From Cryptomeria japonica (lineage: Eukaryota > Streptophyta > Pinopsida > Cupressales > Cupressaceae): DNA of 30,000 bases. The position numbers and the translations under genes were made by a program. The notes beneath the pieces are model-generated. The model ran no database searches and was not told where the DNA came from. It saw nothing but the letters and a program-made list of their open reading frames with translations. Location of the stretch: contig NW_026728907.1 of the NCBI RefSeq assembly GCF_030272615.1, forward strand, positions 122,501 through 152,500, given 5' to 3'. This document shows, in pieces, positions 28,750 to 30,000 of this stretch. Within the stretch, counting starts at the first letter, position 1, and each line of letters begins with the position of its first letter.

Positions 28750-30000
28750 CCATTCAAAAGTTTCCTGAAAAGGCAAAAAAAGTTGAGATTATAGAATTTC
28801 CCACTTGAGAGATTGTAAAAAAAAAAAATTTAAAATGAAGGAAACGCGGGTGCCAAGGTGTGCGCAGCCCAGCCAAGGTGTGCGCACCAAGGCGCCCACC
28901 CTGGCGAAGGTGCACGCAAGGTGCGCACCCGAGGCAAACCGGACAATTAACCCAACTTTCGACTTCGCGCGCACCTTGGAGCGCACTTCGGAGCGCTCCT
29001 TGGTGCGCACCAATCTTGGGCACCTCGGAGTGCACCATGGCGCCCACCAAGGTGCGCACCCGGGGCAAACCGAGCTCCGACTTCGTGCGCACCTTGGAGC
29101 GCACGAAAGGTGCGCACCATGGCGCCCACCAAGGTGCGCAGCCCAGCCAAGGCGTGCGCATCAAGGTGCGCACCCTGGCGAAGGTGCGCACCCGGGGCAA
29201 ACCGAGCTCCGACTTCGTGCGCACCTTGGAGCGCACAAAAGGTGCGCAACCCAGCCAAGGTGTGCGCACCCCGGTCAAACCGAGCTCCGAATCGTGCGCA
29301 CCAGAGGTGCACGCCATCGTGCGCACCTTGGAGCACACTTCGGAGCCCTCCTTGGTGCGCGCCGATGTTGCGCACCTCGGAGCGCACCCGGGGAAAACAA
29401 TGCAATTAACCCGACTTTCGACTTCGTGGGCACCTCGGAGCGCTCTCGGGTTCGCACCTCGGAGCACACCGAGGTGCGCACCTTTGATGCGCTGCCTTCA
29501 CCAATTTCCAGAAAAGGCAAGAAAACATTGAGAAGGTGTGCGCACCGAGGTGCCCACCCTGGCGAAGGTGCACGCGAGGTGCGCACCCGGGGCAAACCGG
29601 GCTCCGACTTCGTGCACGCCATGGTGCGCACCGCGGCGAAGGTGCGCACCCGGGGCAAACCGGGCTCCGACTTCGTGCACGCCGCACCTTGGAGCACACT
29701 TCGGAGCGCTCCTTGGTGCGCACCAGGGCGCGCAACCCAGCCGAGGTGCCCACCCCGGCGAAGGTGCACGCGAGGTGCGTACCCGGGGCAAACCGGGCTC
29801 CGACTTCGTGCACGCCGCACCTTGGAGCACACTTCGGAGCGCTCCTTGGTGCGCACCATGGTGCCCACCAGGCCGCGCAACCCAGCCAAGGTGTGCGCAC
29901 CAAGGTGCACGCGAGGTGCGCACCCGGGGCAAACCGGGGTCCGACTTCGTGCACGCCGCACCTTGGAGCACACATCGGGGCGCTCCCGGGTTCGCACCGG
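28750..30000. repeat. GC-rich mosaic, start (unit 3)
   Basis: Matches the beginning of the mosaic in units 1 and 2, with AT-rich blocks at about 28750 (diverged) and 29497. A 463-bp segment is missing at 29620/29621, again exactly after CTCCGACTTCGTGCACGCC. No gene is seen. Confidence 0.9.

Larger units (their letters stand above)
26944..30000. repeat. Higher-order repeat unit 3 (partial, runs off the window)
   Basis: Starts at the same boundary as unit 2 and matches it 7923 bp to the left up to 29620. From 29621 it matches unit 1 with a shorter offset, because a 463-bp segment equivalent to 13501-13963 of unit 1 is absent. A private substitution is seen near 28727 (CACTTTGGAGCGC for CACTTCGGAGCGC). 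Confidence 0.95.

Overview
The window holds plant nuclear ribosomal intergenic spacer (IGS) DNA. It contains no supportable protein-coding gene. The firm anchors are three identical, intact, plant-type 5S rRNA genes on the + strand (12078, 20275, 28198) and 13 copies of a box that reads TATATAGGGG on the - strand, the core of the plant RNA polymerase I promoter. Having 5S genes and Pol I promoters in one spacer indicates the linked (L-type) 5S-35S rDNA arrangement known from bryophytes, several gymnosperms (for example Ginkgo) and Artemisia. The very long spacer (no 18S or 26S in 30 kb) and the 5S sequence fit a gymnosperm best. The species cannot be named from this window.

Layout, left to right. 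1-932: degenerate relatives of the next array. 933-4853: 21 tandem units of a 188-bp repeat. 4870-6250: three longer related units, each carrying a Pol I-type promoter (P1-P3). 6253-6640: a short (39-60 bp) repeat cluster. 6601-7745: four promoter units in 311-bp register (P4-P7). 7750-8390: a 38/52-bp tandem array. 8430-9440: six promoter units in 157-bp register (P8-P13), one with a 63-bp insertion. 9440-9632: GGTGYGCACC-type short repeats and a broken promoter unit. 9633-11335: a G-rich GGTGGGTGCC minisatellite. From 10824 to the end: a higher-order repeat whose units start at 10824, 19021 and 26944 (8197 bp, 7923 bp, and a partial one cut by the window edge).

Each higher-order unit contains, in order: the end of the minisatellite, a T-rich degenerate repeat, a CpG-rich stretch, the 5S gene, a CpG-rich stretch with a G-quadruplex motif, and about 6 kb of mosaic GC-rich modules separated by conserved AT-rich blocks of about 110 bp. 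That mosaic contains an older nested 2.6-kb duplication shared by units 1 and 2.

The promoters point left (- strand), so 18S should lie beyond position 1, and the 188-bp array would be in the 5' external transcribed spacer or just upstream of it. The 5S genes point right, so Pol I and Pol III transcription diverge from about 9.4-12 kb. The most unusual points are the three 5S copies in near-identical 8-kb units without an intervening 35S gene, the 13 promoters that all keep an upstream element 62 bp from the TATATA despite sitting in three different repeat families, and a macro-repeat boundary at the exact centre of a perfect 24-bp palindrome. Long open frames across the GC-rich repeats occur in several frames on both strands and are treated as artefacts.
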